From the NCBI GenBank assembly GCA_033063855.1, contig CP093829.1, positions 1,870,243 through 1,934,242 of the forward strand: a stretch of 64,000 bases of DNA, in the 5' to 3' direction. The translations under genes were made by a program, and so were the position numbers. The DNA comes from Smittia aterrima. Taxonomy: Eukaryota > Arthropoda > Insecta > Diptera > Chironomidae. Positions within the stretch are counted from its first letter, which is position 1, and the number at the start of each line of letters is the position of its first letter. Under the pieces are notes generated by a model. The model did no database searches. It saw only the letters and a list, made by a program, of their open reading frames with translations, and had not been told where the DNA came from. Positions 46,098-58,800 of the stretch are shown here, in pieces.

Positions 46098-49000
46098 AGT
46101 TTTTTGTTCAATTGAGTCTTTTTGATGTTTCCCAACTTCCCCCCGGCACTTTTCATTAGCCGACGAACGACAATGGCTACCGATGGATGAGAATCTCAGT
46201 CATCTAACGATAATTGAATCATAATTTTCCCTGTTCATGGAGATGACGAATTATTGTTTCGAAGCTAATGGAGATTTTATGTGTCGTTCTCTGTGCTGCT
46301 CGAGGGACGAAGTGTGTCATTATCCAATATAAGTAAGCGGACTGTCGATTGATAGCTTTTAAGAAAAGAACGTTTGCCGTGTCGGCTTCCGATGTCTTTG
46401 ATAAATTTCAAATCTCAAGATCGTTTCTAATATCGAGGCGTTTCGTGATGCTTCAGAGGAAGGCAAAGGCGTCCCCTCCAAATATAAAAATAAAGACTTT
46501 AAGAGCATTTGAAGAGCTCTTCAAGTTTATGATAAACAAACGGCAGTTGAAGGTGCTTCAATGTGAGTTTGAATGCGTCTTGATGCGGCAAGTGAAGATT
46601 AGCTGAGATGATACTTTTAATTTGAGAAAATAAAATTTAACTTTTGCAATATTTTATAAAAAAAAGTTCTTGGAATCTTTTGATTATGTAACAAACTCTT
46701 TTGTCGTCAATCGCCCTTTTGCCTTCTAAACACATTCAAGTGGCAAACGAAAGCCAATGAACAAACAAACTCTAAACGAACAATACGAAATATTTATTTT
46801 CATTTCGACTCAGTCCTTCTCTCTCAGAGTTTATGTCTTTCAATAAAAGTTTTGTCTTTTATGTTATTTCGTGTTCTATTTTTCTCGATTCTCCTTTCAG
46901 CCAGAAGAGAGTGCAGGCGAGGATGACGCAAACTAACAAGGACGTATGGGAATTTGACGACTCTTTTAAGATGCTCGAGGCATAATTCACTTTGCTTCGA
47001 GAGATAATTTAATCTCCTCGATTTTTTTAAAGAACTTTCATGAGTCGAATTGAGAGATTTTTTATCTGAGACTCGAAGGAAATTAAATTCAATTTCTTAC
47101 ATGAAATAACTTCTTCGTCTTTCCCATTTAACTTGCTAAACACTCGAACATTAGGAGACGCCGATCGTAATTAAACGTTACTTCAGCAAACACACGAGGG
47201 GAAAAGCATTTTCCGTTCTTTAAATTTTTAATTGAATTTAAATTATTTACGAGAAGTTTGTTTATCGAGACGCTCTAACATCTCTTCTTTATGGTTTCTC
47301 TTATCGCTCGATGATGGAACTTGGAATATAAAAGAAGAAGAAGAAAAAAAACTTTTCATAATCGAGTTTGCTGTCCCTTAAAATGTTTCTTGCAAGATGA
47401 AAGTAAAAAGTTTTCCTCAAATGAATCTTTAATGAATGCGATTCCATCAATTAAGAGAAGTTACAAACACAATGAGTTCTTTTAATTATGAAGGAAACTT
47501 GAGAGTGATTCACACTACATCAGAACAAACCGTAACGATCGCAATAATTTTCCAATGTGCCATCAAAAATTCGACTCGGGAGTAAAACTAAAAACTCGAC
47601 GAGGAAAGCAGAAGACTCGAAACATTTTTTTACTAAAGGTTTCTAACAACAGATGGGACATGTTTTGATATAATTTGATTACACGATTATCAAGCCCGAC
47701 AACGAACAACAGATAGTGAAATCGTGTTCTTCATTAGAGGGTTTTTACGTTGAGGCAAACAACATTTGTTTATCTACCCTCGCATCGCTCGACTGCTCAA
47801 AGTCAGAGAGTCTCGCATTTCAGAGTGATTTCATTCAGCTTCATCGTTCTGGTGGAAAACAACAACCATCTCGAGTTTCTCATTCGATTTTTTTTTTCGC
47901 CAATAAAGTTGTCCCTGAAGATGCTTTATAAGCTGCAAAAGGTGGAAAATGCTTTTCTCTCTGTGCGGCAGGAAATTATTGGGGGAGACATTATGATTCC
48001 ATTAACAGAAAATATTCTCAACCTAAATGGAGTTTCATAACGGAAAATGTGTTCGTCGCTGTTATCGTTAAAGGTAATGAGATGTGTGGTTGCTTTGGTT
48101 GGAGGCGACTGAAATATTTCAAGAGCTCATTTCGATAGATTCTTTAAAAAATAAAAGTTTTCTGTTCTTTTTGTTCTAAGCCGCCCTTCGATTTATTTCT
48201 CTTCACAATCGCTTCGCAATTTGTTACGACTCTCGAGGGAATTAGTGAGTTTGTCTGATTGACGTGAAAACAAAGTCGCGGATTGAAGCGAAGGCAAAGC
48301 TTGAGCGCCGAATAATGCCACACACATCTGACGACTTGAGATAGATCAATCAAGAGCTTAAATATCATTTCGATTCTTTTGAACGGTTTTATTCTTAGTT
48401 CTTGTTGTTCCGCCTCTCGATCCGTTTAAAGTTTTGAAGCGCAAGCATAAGTCGATCTGATTGGGATTAAACTTTTCATTTCAGCTTCTGTATGACTCAT
48501 GAGCGGCTTAAATGTCTTCGTTCGACAGAAATTGTTCGTCAAAGCATCGGCAGCCGTCATATCGCTTTCAAACGATTCACAAAGCGATGCAAAAACAATG
48601 ATAATGCGCTTAGACTTTTGTTGTCCGCGCGACGACATCAAAAGGAGATCCTTCTTTGTAACACCAGATGACTCAGACATCCACGACCAATGAACAGATT
48701 AAGAATTTAATTTTTCACACGGCATGTCAAGTGCGACTTAAGGTCGCCGTCGAAAGAATTCGTAATAATCATTTGACATAATTTTAACGCGATTAACGCG
48801 TTCAAACTTTATAATCGCTCTCAAAATTATTTCATCGCCAGTTGGAATTAAAAACTCAAAACTAGACAACGCCAGGATTGACGCCGGGGACTGAATTAAA
48901 CGAACACCTTGCTAATCCACAAAAGCAATTCCACGTCAGAATCATTCTCGTTGAAAATAAAATCCTGTAACAAGCAATGAGAGGGTTGATTTGAGTTTCA

Positions 49001-49161
49001 TTGACTTAAACATTTCAATTGAACTCGTTTTTTGCAATAAAGATAATTAAAAGGGTTAGAGACTTCAAACGAAAATTATTAGTTACAAAATAACTTTGTC
49101 GTTTGCTAAAATAGTTTAAACACATCTCGTCCGACTGTTGGCATTTTATTTCTGATCAGGT
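46098..49161. other. 3-kb intergenic region
   Basis: C1GalT 3' UTR (AATAAA near 46629) followed by non-coding DNA up to the 3' end of the secreted-protein gene, whose minus-strand AATAAA is at 49150-49145. Short open frames here show no family resemblance. Confidence 0.5.
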
Positions 49162-50107
49162 TCAATTACATTGGTTCACGACATTGAGGAATGGAGTCGT
49201 TGCTGGAAGCATTGATCGTCCTTTCTCAAGACAAAGTGAAATGTTCTTTGCATCGTTGCCGATGAAACCTTCAACTGATGATTGAACGCTTTTAAAAAGT
49301 TCTGTCGTCTGATCGTTGCAATACTGATTGAGCTTTAAGAAGTTAAAAGCGAAATATCAAATAAAAGTTAACAGAAATATTTATCGCTACTTACGAAGTT
49401 AGAAGCTTGATTGCTATTTGACATGAGAAGAGTTGAGATCCACATATTGTTGAGCAAAGCTACTGCTGCAAAATGTTGTGGATTAAACTTGTTCACGTAA
49501 TCAGAGTTTATTTGAGTCTGAAGGTTGCTGATGCAGGTCGTGATGTTAGTTTGATAATTTAAATATTTAACGATGAGACTGTCCGCGGAAATAAATAAAT
49601 TTGTCAAACATTTCGCGTCAGTTTTCGATTTAATTGCATTCTTGAGTTCGTCAGTTTGTCCTTTCAGTTCTGCCTCGATTGGAGTTACCGTTGACGTTGT
49701 GTAATCAAAAATTGCGTTGTTACAATTCATTCTTAAGAACTGAAGAACTGGCTCCAAAGTATCACGAACGCCAACCATGCAAGACTGAAGATCTGTCCGG
49801 TTAACATCAGCGACTGCCCAATAAGCTTGGTTCGCTTGCATGTTGAAGTTGTGCAGTGATTCGGTGAGTGTTCGAACCGAGTTATCGCAATGAGTCTGAG
49901 CCATGAAGTACAAATTTGACATCGGAAGGTTCATCCGAGAGATGAAGACATTGATTGCCTCAACAATATTTCGCTGCGTTGCATTCAGATCCTGACCAAA
50001 GGTCTAAGAAATTGAAAATAAGAATTAAATTGACATTTTTGATTCCCGAATTCACTTACGGACTGAACAACTATCGCGAAAATAAAAGTTACCGCCAAAA
50101 TATTCAT
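49162..50107 (-). CDS. Secreted, mostly helical cysteine-containing protein of unknown function
   Basis: Three exons: 50107-50060, 50003-49395 and 49332-49162, all phase 0 with GT-AG introns of about 60 bp; 275 aa. The first exon encodes almost exactly a signal peptide core (MNILAVTFIFAIVVQS). The mature part has eight cysteines, four NxS/T sites (NAT, NRT, NIT, NIS) and alternating helical stretches with few charged clusters. I do not recognise the family with confidence. Its size, signal exon and spaced cysteines recall insect secreted proteins of the DUF725/TsetseEP type, which should be tested. A polyadenylation signal follows the stop by about 12 bp. Confidence 0.88.
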
Positions 50108-51325
50108 GATCTCACGCGTCTTCCGACCTCGACCGATCGATACTAAATGATTGTTTTCGAAAGAAAACAAAACTGCTTAAAGTTCTGTCTTTGCTGCGAA
50201 CGAATTCGGTTTTTAAAGTTTTTTCGTTTTTTGCATTTGCTCACACAAAACAACGAGTCGTAAACCAGAACTCGTCTCCCCCGGTTTCGATTCAAAGTTA
50301 TTAAGAGTCAACCGTTTCTCTTCCACTTTGTTGATTGATTTCACTTGAATTTACTGAAAATTTCTTTACAGGAAAAATAAAAAATTGTCATTGAAATGAT
50401 TTGAAAGGGAAAGCAATTGTAATCATCGGCGTAGACCATTGTTCGACTTCTCATATTTTTTCAATCTTCCTTTCATGCACTCGACTGATGATTTTTTTGT
50501 CATTCTTGATAATTGAGAATGTCTTTCCCTTGTCATTATGCGTTCTCTCGTCAAAACAATTTCGCATCATTTTTGTCAACATTTTCATTCAAAAACTTTA
50601 TTGGCGCAACTCGAATTTATTTTTTTCTCAGCGAGAATAAGGAAAACAAATAATTTCGACGATGGAACAGAAGTCGATGCTGCAATGACACAATGAGAGT
50701 AAATATTTGAAACGTATGTGCACATTATTCCTGTTACACAAAGCAAACAATGAATGAGTCTCTAGGGTGGATAATTATTCCGAATCACTCTCCAGATTGA
50801 GTCGTTTCGAGAATGAAATCGAAAGGTTTCGCGCGTTTTCTGTTAAAAGAGATTCTTCACAGAAAAAATTTATTCGTCCTCTCACTTTCGATGAAAAGCG
50901 CAAAGTTTAATTGTGCCACACTCGAAAAGTTTAATTTCCGGCGTGTCGAGTAGTTTTCCTATTTCCCAATCCTGCGGCACTTTAAAATGTATTTTACGTT
51001 AAAATTTCCATCACCAGTTCGATTGTTTGAGTTTCCCGATCGCAAGTGGCAATAAAAATCGAATCGGAAGCGAATTGTGCAATTCACCCTCTTCTTGAAA
51101 ATTGATCAAATCTTTTCACTAAACTTTTAAGTTGATCGAAAAATTTTCTTATCAAAAGCCGAATGAAGAGAAAGAAGGTTAATTTCCTGAATGAAATAAA
51201 AGAGGTGAGAGACAAAGTTCAACGTTCAACCAGGTAAATCGACAGGTTTGATGGATGATCTTAGGAAACTCGAAGTTATCTTATCTTTTGTTTCAAATAA
51301 ATATTTATTTTCATTCATAAATCGA
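50108..51325. other. Intergenic region, 1.2 kb
   Basis: Contains the promoter of the secreted-protein gene at the left, and the 3' end of the LRR gene at the right (minus-strand AATAAA at 51309-51304). No other gene is seen. Confidence 0.55.
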
Positions 51326-52252
51326 TCAGAGACGTAAAATTTCTTTCCCATGTTCGTCATAAAGCGTCAGAGACCCACGCAACTCTAAAACGAATTTTCT
51401 GGTATCTTCTTTCGGTCCAAAGTTCGCATAGCATTTTTGAAGACCATCTTGAAGGGTTTCGATTGTCGTAGATCCATCGATGATCCAATGAAAGTCAGCG
51501 CATTTGTTCTGTTCTAAGTTAAACGAGACGAGATTATCCAAACTGTCAAGTATTCCTTCTTCTATCGAATCGATCTGATTGCTTATAAAACTGATTAACC
51601 TAAGCAATCGATTGTTGGAGAAAGTATTTGCTTCAAGAGTTGTCAACTGGTTCATTGCTAGTTGCAGGTAAGTAAGACTCGGCAATGATTTGAGCCACGT
51701 TGGTTGAAGCTCAGCAATTTTATTCGCAGCTAAGTTAAGAAATAGCAAGTTGTCAAGTCCAATAAATGCGTCATCGCTGATTTTCTCAATCTCATTGAAC
51801 GATAAATCGATGTCAAGCAAGTTTGAAGCTCCGTCGAATGCTTGTGGATAAATTGATTGAAGTGGATTCATGTAGGAAACCAATGTTTCCAAATTTATAG
51901 CATCTTTGAAAGCGTAGGATTGAATTCTTGTCAGACCCGCAAGTGAAATCGTGAGAAATCGAATGTTTGGAAATGTTACAAAGAGCTCCGAGATGATGAA
52001 AGGAACACTTCCGCCATAAATCTCGATCTTTGTAACATTCTCATTCGTCAATCCTTCCAGGTGACCGCTAACATCAATTGTGAAGTTTGTTTTCTCATCG
52101 CCACGAATTGTCACACCAGCTAAGCCACACGCGTAGATCGTCGGTTGTGGAAATGAGAAATCACATTTTATTGTTTCTTCATCAGCCGCGGAAAACTTTA
52201 AAATGATTGACAAAATCACGAGGACACATTCACTTGTCAAAAGATTCTTCAT
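51326..52252 (-). CDS. Secreted leucine-rich-repeat protein
   Basis: Single coding exon, 308 aa from the preferred start MKNLLTSECVLVILSIIL, which gives a clean signal peptide. An in-frame ATG 13 codons upstream (52291) is less likely because a TTTCAG acceptor-like sequence lies between the two. After an N-terminal cap with cysteines (IKCDFSFPQP..YACGL) come about six or seven LRRs of the form LxxLxLxxNxIxxL, such as LLDIDLSFNEIEKI and LLFLNLAANKIAEL. A C-terminal CADFHWII..LQKC cap closes the domain. No membrane segment or GPI signal is visible. Related LRR proteins in flies act in immunity, adhesion or tissue matrix; the specific role here is unknown. Confidence 0.85.
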   Translation of the reverse strand: MKNLLTSECVLVILSIILKFSAADEETIKCDFSFPQPTIYACGLAGVTIRGDEKTNFTIDVSGHLEGLTNENVTKIEIYGGSVPFIISELFVTFPNIRFLTISLAGLTRIQSYAFKDAINLETLVSYMNPLQSIYPQAFDGASNLLDIDLSFNEIEKISDDAFIGLDNLLFLNLAANKIAELQPTWLKSLPSLTYLQLAMNQLTTLEANTFSNNRLLRLISFISNQIDSIEEGILDSLDNLVSFNLEQNKCADFHWIIDGSTTIETLQDGLQKCYANFGPKEDTRKFVLELRGSLTLYDEHGKEILRL

Positions 52253-52859
52253 CGCTGAAATTATGAAATAAACTGATAAAAGTTTAGTCAAATCTTTGCG
52301 TTTTATAGTCGCAAGGTTTTATCAAAATCATTTTTAATCTGAAATCAATCATTTTCTGTAAATCTTATCACTTGGAAAATTCCAATGAATCAGACAAATC
52401 AAAGTTAAGCAAATCCGGTTCTGTTGAATTAGAAAAATCATGATTATTTATTTTAATTCGATCATGTTGCTTTTGATTAAGGCTAGTGGCTGACAAGGAC
52501 ATGAAAGTGAATCTAGCGCAATTAATTTTAATTAAGAGTTTAATAAGTTTTAGCCAAATGATGAAGAAAAAAGTGAAAAAATGTCGCAATAATTTAAGAG
52601 AAGATGAAACAAAAGCTAAAATCTTCCTGTAGATAGCCAATGGCGTTTTGTGAGTTTCATTTTAGAGAGAAGAGTTTTCTTTGTTAACAAAATAAATTAA
52701 GAAGCAAAAACTAAAATTGAGTGCGAGGATGTTGCTTTTCAGTTACAGCTTGGATGTCTAGAGCACCTTTCGAACGATGAAAGTGGTAATTGTTTCACTG
52801 CTCGCTTCGCTTCTTGTCTAAAGTGTTTGACACGAGATTTCATTATCACAAAATTAAAT
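52253..52859. other. Intergenic region between LRR gene and SCAPER
   Basis: Non-coding. Probable 5' leader of the LRR gene at the left and SCAPER 3' UTR at the right, with a minus-strand AATAAA candidate at about 52452-52447. The 90-codon minus-strand frame at 52368-52640 is leucine/phenylalanine-rich, has no recognisable feature, and is probably chance. Confidence 0.45.
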
Positions 52860-55800
52860 TTATATTTCCAGCATGTGCAGCAGTGGGTTCTTCTTGGCGA
52901 GTCCTGACTTTTCGTATTCCTTAAGCATCTGTTTGGCCAACGAGAAAAGAGTTAAGTCAAATAATATTTAAAACTTTTTTGCACTTACCTGAATGTCAAA
53001 GTCTCTTCCAAGAATCGCTTCCGCTTCTGCGTTCTCCCAAATGATAGTCAGCAGTGTTGGGTAATAAGTTGGTGCGAGATCAATCGGCAGCTTCGTAATT
53101 GACTTGAGAATGATGTATGACTGCTCGGACGTCAACAGGTTCTGTAAGGAAATCAAACGTTGAAGTCTCTACTAAGCCAGGAAATTAATCAAAGCGGGCC
53201 GGCGTGACGCGTAATTGATGGGAATTCACGATGAAGTCCATCAGCAGCATCAGATAAATTCAGAAATCTGCCGATTCATTGATGGAACCGTCGTCAAGCT
53301 CAAGCAAAACCCGTTTCATGCCTTCTGGAGCTGACGATGAAGCAAAAACATCAAATATGGACGTCTCTGGAATTATCGACATGAAACCATCTTAATGGAG
53401 GAACAGCCATCAACTTTCTGGAGCGTCATCGTAGGATGTGAACGAAAATTTAATTTCTCTTCATCATTGAAATTGCGCTCGGCTGGTGCAGTTTGAATTG
53501 ACATTAATCGTGACGTAAACGAGCCGGCTCGAAGAGAATTTTCATTCATCATGAAGCTCCACTACACTTGATTGTTTCATTAAGCTCATTTGCACACATT
53601 GCAATCGACAAATTAGTTCGGAGAATCTTGATTTCAAGCTTCCGATTGCGCATAATTATGGACAACACATTAAAGAGCTGCGTTGATGGTAATTATGCAA
53701 TTTACTGTTATTGCGTTCACATCTGGCCCGGGTTGAATTAAAAGAGTTTTTATTTTCAATGAATCGGCAGCAAATCATAATTTTCCTCGCCGAATTTTTC
53801 CCCTGGAGCTAGTTGTCCATTAGCTGGTTCCATTTGCGGTGAGATAATTAACGATAATTCACGATCGCTGACAATCGTAATGGACGCGACCATCGAAAAG
53901 CTAATGGACGCATGTTGCGTGGCGAAACTCTCACCTGATTCCGTCGATTGTTGGCGCAGAAGTATCCGATGATGACAATCAGATCACGAATCACAGCCTT
54001 CATTTCCTTGTTGTCGCTCTCGGTCAGTTTCGGGCCGCAGTAGTTCAACAATATCGTCACAACATCAAGGAACTTGAACGTTAATCGTTGCTCGCTGAGT
54101 ATCTCCTGAAAAGAACAAATCAAAAATTCTCTTTAATCACATGACCTTTGGGAATATTGCTATCTTAAGGGACTTTCAGTCAACGACCACAAAAAAATAA
54201 TTCGCAAACAAACATTACGCAAGGAGGAAGAAATTTCGTGTAATGAAAAATTAATATTTGAATTTAATTAAGTATCTTCAAGCAGGGAGAGTTGTGGTTC
54301 TTTATGAGTGATGTGTAAACATTGTCAGAAGTTCAGTTCTCGATTAAAGAGGATCCGATGCAAAAAGTGAACAAGCAGGGAATCTGTTTGAATAGCAGAG
54401 CGTAATGCATAGCGAAAAAAAAGTTGATGTTATCAAAAGGGAGGGTTTGGAAATTGCGTAACAAAGTTATTGAAACTAGAAAAGTTTTTCGGTTGTTTTT
54501 AGAGATGAAACTTATTTAACTAACTTGCTCCGGTTAAACTGAAGCCTAAAATCCACCCTGAAGCTTGATATATTGAAATTCCACTTCGCCAAGGCTTCAA
54601 CCAGATAAACAACCGCAAATGATCGAACGTTGAGGCTTGAGAGGCAAATGAAATGCAAACAACTCGGCTTCCTGATGGGCTTTCGGTCGAGTTCGATTAA
54701 TGGTTGAGTGTTTGGATGGAAAACTTTCGGACTTGTTTCCATTAATATTTTTTCTGTGTTTGAATTGCAATTCAAATTCTTTCGTCGGGTCAACATTTTT
54801 ACTCTCTCGAGAGCTAAAAGTTTCCTTCTAATGGAATTTTAATAACAACTTTGCATGTTGAACATCGCAGGGAATTAATTAACATCATCCTCTACTCAAA
54901 CATTTTGCCAACAGAACTTACTTGGAAGCAATTTGTATCCAGCAGCGCAACCGCTTTGATGAGACTGTAAGTAGAGCCAGCCAACGAAACCGTCCTCGGC
55001 GGAATTGTTTCACCTGATAACAAGAAAATAAAAATAAATTTCAATTAGAAGCGAAAGTTGTTTTTCTCCATTTAATTGTTTACATCGAGGAGAACAAAAC
55101 ACACAAAAAGCATCCGAAAAAGGAAAGTTCGTGGCTAATGGATTCTCACAAGCAATTTTACGGAAACTTTGTCATTTGTTTAGCAATGATAGACAATGCT
55201 TAAAGTTGAAAGCAAAGAAGTTGCCTTAAATAGTTAAATTGCATTGAAATTTCTCGAGTTAAGACGAGACGATCGTAACAACATTTGACGCCTAATAATT
55301 GACGAACCGTATAAAGAACGAAGAGTTCTCACGTTTACCGAAACGTTTTCTTCAGCTTCTTCGTAGAACGTCGAAAAGAAAGCTTCATTCATAGCTTTTG
55401 TGAAGCTCATCGAGCAATTATTTATCATTTCCAGGTTCTTTCACACAATATCTCAGACCGGGCATCGTCTCGTGAATCTTTTACTCTTATTTACTCAAAT
55501 CGTATGCTACGATCGATTCGTGGAGCATCAGATTAATGTTTTATTGCTGCTTTCAATTAGCACCTTTTTCTCTCGTTGCCAACAACAAAGTGCTTGATGG
55601 GAAAGCAGAACCTACCTAAACTCATTGACTTGTACAGCAAAGTGATGGTTCCAAAAATCTCCGTAGCTTTCACAATTGACATGAAACTGTCGCGCGTTGA
55701 AATCTCTGCTATCTTCGTTAGGAATCCGATCATTGCGAGAAGTGGAAGAAGAAGACTTTGTTGATTTTCTATCGGCTCACGGACCATCAGGCACTTTCGG

Positions 55801-58800
55801 GTGATTTGCTCGAGTATTCCAGTTGCTGACAAATAGCTTTAATAAAGAATAAAAAAGAAATCCATTAAAATGAAAGGAAATATAATTTGAAACCAAACAA
55901 ACACGACGAGCGCAGCCAGTGCAACGATTCACACGCAAATATTTATCGAGAGCTCGAGTCGGAGGAAATATTTTAACAAGTGTCAAATCCACACGATACT
56001 TAGGAAATCTCAGGGCCGAGCAATATTTTCATTCCCGAGGATTAAATAATAAACAGAGATTTGCAGTTGGAGAAGGGTGAACAAGGACGAGAAGTGTTTA
56101 ATGACTCGACAGCCGATAGTGGCGGAACAATGAAAAGAAGTCTTCACTTTCACACACATCAATGGGCGCTAAATGGAGTGTAAACATTTGTCGTCCACCA
56201 CACATGGAAGAATTCAGGCTGCTAACGATGATTAAAGTCGAGCAGAAAACGTTGGATCGAGAGAGAAAGTCAATTAACTATTTTTGAAATGAACTCTAGA
56301 CGAACTCCATCCGTGCACCGTCAAAGACTCACTTGAAAGATCTTGTTTAAATAAACATTTCACAAAAGTGACAAAACACATCTGCGGATGTGGCAAGTGA
56401 CATTTGATTGATTTCGAGTTGTTTTTTTTTTGCAGCACAGCGCATCGCCATGGGTGGCTTCACTTCATTAGCCCGTCACTCTCTTCAACGTAAACATTCG
56501 TTATGATTTCGTTTAATTTTAAATCTGAAAAGATTTTTCACAGCATCAAATCGACGACCACAATCGGAAGAGTTCTCGTAATGCAGTAAATCAACAACAC
56601 AGCGAGGTTCCTGATTAAGTTATCAACGCTTCACATCCTAGTTTATGATCCCAAAGGAGAGAAAGAAAAGACTAACAAGAGCATTAAGGCTATTAAAGGA
56701 TCTGCTCTGGCACCACATGGCGCTTGCTCGCTTCCCTCTCAACAGTTTTATTAACATCATCATCATCTGGGCGCAAAAAGAAGCTTCCTCAACGTGACAA
56801 ACAAAACCAGAACCGTAAACAACAACAACAACAGATTCGTCATAATTCATGATGATCTCTGTGTGTGCGCGCACCCTGTCGAGGTGTTTTGAACCCCTCA
56901 TTAAATAAACATTAAAACGAGGACGAGTATAGAGAAAAAGAATCGTTACAGTTCAAAAGGATCACGTCCAGTGCCACTTTATAGAAACTCTCAATGGAAT
57001 TCCCATTGTACTTCAATCTCACTATTTCTAGGCATCGATTTCAAGTATCTCTCATCATTGTCGAGGTGCACAATGAAAATTTCATGCCATCTGCGACTGC
57101 GACCCATGATGAGTCAATCAAACTGCAATTTAGAACGAGGGCTCGAGAGTGAGTCTTGAAACAAGAGTCGCTTCACTTCAATGTTTGCATACAAAGCGAT
57201 AAAGCAAAAATAGGAAACATGAGAGAAGGATCGGAAGCGTTGTACTTTTCATGATGGATTGAGAACCGTCTGCTTGTAAATAATATTAACGAGTAGAGAT
57301 AATGAAAGTTACTCCAAACAAGGTTGTTGTAGTGATCATTCTAAAAGAGACTGCTCAGCTTTTCATCTGCTGATCAAAGATTTGTTTCAAGAACTTGTCA
57401 AAGTCACTTGCAGCTTCTGATTTCAGCACAAGCATGTCGCAAATTTACCCCTTTACGATAATTATGTTGTTAATGTCGTCCCGAGGAATAAATTCATCAG
57501 CTTCTCGGCTCATAAAACTATTTCCCTAATGACAAAATAAAGACCTTCGAGATTGTAAAAAAAAATATTTAAATCCCCTCGCATTGTGCAATTCCCCGCA
57601 CTGATTTAATTCTCTTCGACTCATTTGATTCACGTCTCTCTTATTTTGTTGGAATTGGAAATGAAAAGCCTTTTATTAAAACATCAAAAAAAGTTTGAGT
57701 GAAAAAATTGTTGCAACTTGTTTCTCGTTGAAAGCGAACTCGAAATTAAAATTATTTAAGAGAAGGGGTGAAGTCGGTTTAAATAATTCGAATAATTGAA
57801 ATTATTATTTACATATTGTTGAAATATTCACGAGCTTGCATCGAAGGGTTGGGAGAGTCGGATGAGGGCGAAAACTATCAGCGAAACTGTATCAAATGCA
57901 AATAAATTTCAATCTCGATCAATTGACGAAAAGTGGCGAGGGAAGTTTTTAATCCGATTTTGAGCAACAAGAGTCGAGTTTTATTCGAGAGAAACGCCTT
58001 CACATCTACATGAACACCATCATTAACAGTATTCACCTTATGGCATGATTTTAATATTCATAACTCAAACAACAAATCTCTCCGCCTTGCAAAATGTTCT
58101 TTTCGCAGTTTTTCGAGGCGTTTGTCGATAAATAAAGAAAAAGATTATTCATGACATATTTTCTAAGCTGTAATTTTTTTTGTTGGAGACTTCATAAGGA
58201 GATTGATGGAATGAGGATAGCTTGAAGGTTTCAACGAAGGAGGAACGTGTTTTATTTTTGCTCAAGAGGATTTCGCCACTTAAAACAATTCAACCCAAAC
58301 CAAAGACTCAATCAAAGCTTCAAATCAATCTCAGAAAACTTTTAACTTTGAAAAAATCTTTTTTTTAAGATTTTGATTGATTTGCATCAAAGTTTCCTGA
58401 GAATGTCTTACAACCATGAACGTCTAGGATATCAGAATAATCTTTACTTTCAAACAATTCAAGTTAGATAGATTAATTTCCCTTCCTTCTCGACAAGTTC
58501 TCTTCTGATTTCTTCAGGGATTATTCCTTGAACTCTTCTCATCGCTTGGTTCGTTGTCGTTTTAAAGTAAATATCGTTCGAGTCATTAATTTCCGTCTTA
58601 GGCGATAAAATGTCAACATGTAGAACGTGCCTTCATTTGTCGAAAGAAGCAGAGCAATTTGTATTCAAATTCGACAGAACTTGCCTGGACAAGCAATAAT
58701 TCTTCAAAAAAATCCACCGAGAATAAGAAAGAAGTTCGCGAGTCTTCGCGAGGAGCGACGACGAGTGAAATAATAAAATTATTTGTTATGATAATTTTCT

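Noticed and set aside
46349..46606. 85-codon frame after C1GalT
   Set aside because: Lies in the probable 3' UTR, begins without a good ATG context, and shows no recognisable family.
55816..55836. TGTCAG as acceptor of the SCAPER exon at 55836
   Set aside because: It gives the wrong frame. The upstream TTATTAAAG acceptor restores phase and adds SYLSATG, resembling the human sequence.
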